A stretch of 16,016 nt of DNA from Clostridiales bacterium (lineage in GTDB: Bacteria > Bacillota > Clostridia > Peptostreptococcales > Anaerovoracaceae). The stretch is taken from contig JABZIP010000021.1 in the NCBI GenBank assembly GCA_015258265.1, positions 1 through 16,016 of the forward strand. The letters are read 5' to 3'. Under the pieces are notes generated by a model. That model saw only the letters and a program-made list of their open reading frames with translations. It did no database searches and was not told the origin of the DNA. Shown here piece after piece: positions 13,363 through 16,016 of the stretch. Made by a program: the position numbers and the translations under genes. Numbering within the stretch: position 1 is the stretch's first letter; each line of letters opens with the position of its first letter.

Positions 13363-14931
13363 CTAAACTATTTCTATTCCCAAATTGAGTTCTTTCTCAA
13401 GTTTTTCCTTAGCCTTTTGGGCGTCTATGTTCTTTTTGCCCTTGCTTTCCGTTTCAAGCACTGCCTTTAATTTGCACAACATAGGTAATGTTGTACCTGT
13501 GTATTTGTTCATACCGGCTTCAATTTTATCACGCACCGTTTCGAGCGTTTTTTGCGTAACCGGATTCAACGCCGCTATTACGAAATGTGTATCCGTAAAC
13601 TCCCAAAGCTCTGCACTGTTCACAAGGAAATTAAAAGTCGCGTTCTCACTTGCACCTTCTTCGCAAATCTTTTTCCATATTTTATCATAATCGGCAGTTT
13701 GCACATTCTTAGCATGTTCTGCAGATTTTTTCGGCGTTTGTGCCTTTTTTTCCGCTTCGCTATGAGTATGTGCCTTAATCTGAGATTCCTTGATATTTAG
13801 CTTGGGTTTAGCATCTTCCTTACCCTTTTTTGAAACAGTCTCGATTTCCGCTTCGCTAGACTCTGCAAGCCTTACTATTGCAAGTTCAAGTAATACTCTC
13901 GGCTGACTTGTCCACTTAATATCATTTAGAGTTTTTGTGAGCACGTCTATCGTCTTATGAAGCCTTGCAAAAGAAAGTTTTTCGGCTTGTTTCTTGATGC
14001 GCTTTGCATTTTCTTCCGAAAGTCCTATCATTTCTTGAGGTTTTTTGACATACTTACATATCAATACATTCCTTGCATGGCGCACAAATTCTTTCGCAAG
14101 CTCCTTGACTTCTCGCCCCTCATCCAGAAGTTTATCCAAAAATTCAATCGCTTCGGCAGGTTTTTGAGATATTATCAAATCCGCCATTTCAATAAGCGCA
14201 GTATCTCCAACCGTTCCAAGTACATCCAGTGTATTTTCATATGACAAACCGTCTGTGGATGCCGCGATACACTGGTCCAATATGCTGAGCGAATCCCTTA
14301 CAGAACCGTCTCCATTTCTGGCTATCAAAGCAAGTGCTTCCGCTTCCGCCGCAACTCCCAAATCTTCGCAGATTTTTTTCATGCCCGAAATGAGCTGCTT
14401 TTCACCAACTCTACGAAAATCCAAAGTCAAGCACCTTGACATTATAGTAGCCGGCAACTTTTGCGGCTCGGTCGTTGCAAGCACAAATATCACATTCTCC
14501 GGCGGTTCTTCGAGAGTTTTTAAAAGCGCATTTGCAGCTCCCGTGGAAAGCATATGTACCTCGTCTATGATATAAACCTTTTTCCTTCCAAGCACAGGCG
14601 GATAATTTACGCTCTCACGCAAATCTCTGATATTGTCTACTCCGTTATTCGATGCCGCATCTATTTCAATTACATCGAGATAACTTCCGTCTTTAATCGC
14701 TTTGCAATTTTCACATTCACCGCACGGCGGATTATCTCCCGTACAGTTCACGCCTTTTGCTAAAAGTCTTGCCATTGTGGTCTTGCCGGTTCCTCTGATG
14801 CCGCAAAATAGATAAGCATGCGCTACACTGTCATTTGCTATCTGATTTTTTAAAATTCTTACTATATGCTCCTGCCCCAACACATCGTTAAATGTTTCAG
14901 GTCTATAAGCCCTATACAATGCTTTATACAT
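13363..14931 (-). CDS. dnaX: DNA polymerase III subunits gamma and tau
   Basis: DnaX is the ATPase of the clamp loader that places the sliding clamp on primed DNA. In the 522-residue product, the AAA+ module has Walker A GIRGTGKT (44-51) and zinc-finger cysteines near 63-76 (Cys63, Cys70, Cys73, Cys76). Walker B VYIIDEVHM is at 119-127, with sensor 1 LATTEPQK and SRC (165-167) carrying the arginine finger. The collar domain ends near residue 357 (RVLLELAIVRLAE). The remaining charged, Lys-rich tail and tau-like C-terminus follow. GAGAGG precedes the ATG, and the SRP RNA gene ends about 70 bp upstream. An A_AAA_AAG slippery heptamer at codons 367-369 could give a shorter gamma form of about 370 residues. 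Confidence 0.98.
   Translation of the reverse strand: MYKALYRAYRPETFNDVLGQEHIVRILKNQIANDSVAHAYLFCGIRGTGKTTMARLLAKGVNCTGDNPPCGECENCKAIKDGSYLDVIEIDAASNNGVDNIRDLRESVNYPPVLGRKKVYIIDEVHMLSTGAANALLKTLEEPPENVIFVLATTEPQKLPATIMSRCLTLDFRRVGEKQLISGMKKICEDLGVAAEAEALALIARNGDGSVRDSLSILDQCIAASTDGLSYENTLDVLGTVGDTALIEMADLIISQKPAEAIEFLDKLLDEGREVKELAKEFVRHARNVLICKYVKKPQEMIGLSEENAKRIKKQAEKLSFARLHKTIDVLTKTLNDIKWTSQPRVLLELAIVRLAESSEAEIETVSKKGKEDAKPKLNIKESQIKAHTHSEAEKKAQTPKKSAEHAKNVQTADYDKIWKKICEEGASENATFNFLVNSAELWEFTDTHFVIAALNPVTQKTLETVRDKIEAGMNKYTGTTLPMLCKLKAVLETESKGKKNIDAQKAKEKLEKELNLGIEIV
13744..13750 (-). other. Second in-frame A_AAA_AAG in dnaX
   Basis: About 26 codons after the first heptamer, codons Glu-Lys-Lys (393 onward, numbered from the ATG) read gaA AAA AAG in the correct phase, with seven A in a row. 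A -1 slip would add 11 residues before a stop. It may be a backup or purely a consequence of a Lys-rich linker. Confidence 0.35.
13820..13831 (-). promoter_or_regulatory. Candidate programmed -1 frameshift site in dnaX
   Basis: On the coding strand, codons 367-369 read tcA AAA AAG, then GGT AAG. This is the A_AAA_AAG heptamer in the X_XXY_YYZ phase. After a -1 slip the next codons are GGG and TAA, so the product ends one residue later, at 370. E. coli dnaX has the same heptamer, with a -1 stop after one codon. I see no strong downstream stem-loop or upstream Shine-Dalgarno-like stimulator, so efficiency is uncertain. Confidence 0.55.
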
Positions 14932-14951
14932 CTAATTAACCTCTCCAACCA

Positions 14952-14984
14952 AATGCATACCAAAAAAACTTTTTTGTGTGCATT
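14952..14984 (-). repeat. Imperfect inverted repeat in the dnaX leader
   Basis: AATGCA (14952-14957) and TGCATT (14979-14984) flank facing A- and T-runs, forming an imperfect hairpin in the 70-bp gap between the SRP RNA and dnaX. It may limit read-through from the RNA gene or simply reflect AT-rich sequence. Confidence 0.25.
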
Positions 14985-15001
14985 AAAAAAATTACCCTTT
15001 A

Positions 15002-15131
15002 GTAGCCCCGTCAATAGGAGCAGGCGAATCTGTGGCACATAAGCGCTCCTGCTTATTGCTGCTTCCTTCCAGACCTGACAAGGTTCACAGTGTCCTATTG
15101 CACAGGACCCGAACCCACCGGCGAGGCTACC
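15002..15131 (-). ncRNA. ffs: Signal recognition particle RNA (4.5S-like, small type)
   Basis: The minus strand carries the conserved apical hairpin of bacterial SRP RNA, GTCAGGTCTGGAAGGAAGCA, whose GGAA tetraloop binds Ffh. Flanking helices pair (CAATAGGA with TCCTATTG, CTGTG with CACAG). The ends GTAGCCTCG and CGGGGCTAC form the terminal helix. The bounds given are those of this core, about 130 bases. The terminal pairing can be extended to 15125-15143 with 14989-15007, about 19 pairs with two G-U. A T7 run follows on the coding strand (14985-14991), so the extended helix may also terminate transcription. SRP RNA next to dnaX-ybaB-recR is a classical Firmicute arrangement. Confidence 0.93.
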
Positions 15132-15152
15132 AAAAGGTAATTTACACCCCTT

Positions 15153-15181
15153 ATTTTATATTTTTTTATTTTTCTTGTCAA
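15153..15181 (-). promoter_or_regulatory. Strong promoter of the SRP RNA gene
   Basis: On the minus strand a perfect TTGACA (15176-15181), a 17-bp spacer made almost only of A and T, and TAAAAT (15153-15158). Transcription would begin near 15146, at a GGGG run. It may also feed dnaX by read-through. Confidence 0.8.
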
Positions 15182-15467
15182 GTGATTTTACCGACTCCGA
15201 TTATGCCTGCTGTAATGTGATAAGACATATGTTACAAAAATAAATAAAAAAAGAGAGATACTTGGATATAATAGTTTTTATCATAAAACAATAGTATATC
15301 ATAATTTTAAAAATAATATAATACTTGTTATTTTTATTTTAAAGAAATAAAATTAAATAAACTTTAATAATTTAAATAAAGAGTATTTAGGAGGGTGGTC
15401 CAATGTGGAATTAAATTTATTGTTTTATTAAGGTTTTAGGTTAATTTTAAATTAGGAGGGAAATATA
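15182..15467 (+). other. Very AT-rich intergenic region upstream of the secreted-protein gene
   Basis: No gene longer than a few codons is seen here. G+C falls to about 5-20 percent at 15241-15360. TATAAT hexamers occur at 15267-15272 and 15317-15322 on the plus strand, but neither has a clear -35, so I do not place a promoter. An imperfect repeat, TGTAATGT facing ACATATGTTACA, lies at 15211-15236. TTAGGAGGG occurs twice (15387-15395 and 15452-15460). Confidence 0.5.
15403..15414 (+). CDS. Possible three-codon leader ORF (Met-Trp-Asn-stop)
   Basis: ATG TGG AAT TAA stands 7 bases after a strong AGGAGGG ribosome binding site, 53 bp ahead of the start of the secreted-protein gene, which has its own AGGAGGG. 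It might be a regulatory leader peptide. It could equally be a decayed start region or chance in AT-rich sequence. Confidence 0.3.
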   Translation: MWN

Positions 15468-16016
15468 ATGAAAAGATTATTAAGTTTTTTTCTTAGTGTA
15501 GTTATGGTGTTTACTATGACAAGCTTCTCTTTTTCAAGTGATTCATTCTCAGAAAAATATACTTATCCAATAGAACCGGGAAGTGAAGAGTGGGCGAATT
15601 TAAATCATGGAGAAAGGGTTTTAGCATTACAAATACCTGAAGATGTATTAAAAGGTATGAGTACTGAAAATTTAGTAGAAACAGTTCTTAATTATCCTTG
15701 TTTTATAGATATGATGTTTTACAATACATATCAAGAGGGTTTTGATGTTATTAAAGAACATTTTAACGGAATAGATGAATTGTTAAAAAGAGATGAATCA
15801 AGTAAGTATTTACTTAGTAAATACAGAAAACAAAATACGAAGACACTCTTGAATATTCGTTCTAAAGAAGAACAATTTGAAAGTTCATTGAAATTGACTT
15901 ATTTAGAAACTCTTCTCGCACAACCTGAAATTATAGAAAAGTTTTCGAAAAAGGAGAATGAGGAAGTTTTAGAATTAGTAAATGAAAATTATAAACTTCA
16001 TATAAAAAACAAAAAT
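15468..16016 (+). CDS. Putative secreted protein of unknown function (N-terminal part, runs off window)
   Basis: The frame is open for 183 codons to the window edge with no stop. The ATG follows TTAGGAGGG at 7 bases. The first 23 residues (MKRLLSFFLSVVMVFTMTSF then SFS) form a typical Sec signal peptide: two basic residues, a hydrophobic core and small polar residues at the likely cleavage point. The mature part starts near SSDSFSEKYTYPIEPGSEEW. It has LQIPEDVLKGMSTENLVETV (54-73) and FNGIDELLKRDESSKYLL, and appears helical and acidic. I recall similar hypothetical secreted proteins in Clostridia but know no function. Codon and base use (about 23-30 percent G+C on sampled lines) is clearly lower than in the rest of the window (about 40 percent or more), so recent acquisition is possible. 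Confidence 0.85.
   Translation, partial: MKRLLSFFLSVVMVFTMTSFSFSSDSFSEKYTYPIEPGSEEWANLNHGERVLALQIPEDVLKGMSTENLVETVLNYPCFIDMMFYNTYQEGFDVIKEHFNGIDELLKRDESSKYLLSKYRKQNTKTLLNIRSKEEQFESSLKLTYLETLLAQPEIIEKFSKKENEEVLELVNENYKLHIKNKN

Noticed and set aside
15211..15236. Imperfect inverted repeat TGTAA...TTACA upstream of the AT-rich region
   Set aside because: The arms are short and imperfect, there is no clear promoter to regulate, and it does not fit FNR or CRP half-site spacing.
15385..15415. T-box-like string AGGGTGGTCC upstream of the secreted-protein gene
   Set aside because: Only the first eight bases fit the T-box core. The rest of the core is missing, there is no specifier stem upstream, and the downstream gene is not an amino-acid gene. 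The GGAGGG is better read as a ribosome binding site.
1..16016. CRISPR arrays, tRNA genes, insertion sequences, toxin-antitoxin or phage genes
   Set aside because: No regularly spaced repeats, tRNA-like folds with the T-loop motif, transposase motifs or terminal repeats were seen; nearly the whole window is accounted for by housekeeping genes.

Overview
The window reads as an ordinary chromosomal segment of a low-GC anaerobic Firmicute, most likely a member of the Clostridia. Evidence: PolC-type DNA polymerase III, the SRP RNA-dnaX-ybaB-recR cluster, the pyrH-frr-uppS-cdsA-dxr-rseP-ispG-polC superoperon, AGGAGG-type ribosome binding sites throughout, and an mtaB-HIT-rpsU run. I cannot name the species.

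Almost everything is on the minus strand, so transcription runs from high to low coordinates. (1) 15.2-12.3 kb: SRP RNA, dnaX (clamp loader), ybaB/ebfC and recR, closed by a terminator hairpin that overlaps the recR stop. (2) 11.6-9.0 kb: ferritin, mtaB (ms2t6A tRNA modification), a HIT-family hydrolase, and the short rpsU gene (S21), which has its own promoter and terminator. (3) 8.9-7.5 kb: an Rrf2-family regulator translationally coupled to cysK. (4) 7.5 kb to the left edge: a TTGAAA-17-TATAAT promoter, a non-selenium glutathione peroxidase, pyrH, frr, uppS, cdsA, dxr, rseP, ispG and the start of polC. This long unit combines nucleotide synthesis, ribosome recycling, the MEP isoprenoid pathway, undecaprenyl and phospholipid precursors, intramembrane proteolysis and replication.

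Two genes are on the plus strand: a small glycine-rich protein with an internal 44-residue duplication (11.9-12.3 kb), and the start of a secreted protein in a markedly AT-rich segment at the right edge (15.5 kb onward).

No mobile element, CRISPR array, tRNA or defence system was seen. The most interesting signals are small. First, dnaX carries an in-frame A_AAA_AAG slippery heptamer whose -1 frame stops after one codon, the same layout as the E. coli gamma/tau frameshift. Second, four DnaA-box-like 9-mers lie in the 238-bp gap between ispG and polC. Further candidates are an inverted repeat over the promoter of the Rrf2-cysK operon, a palindrome in front of ferritin, and a three-codon leader ORF with a strong ribosome binding site ahead of the secreted-protein gene.
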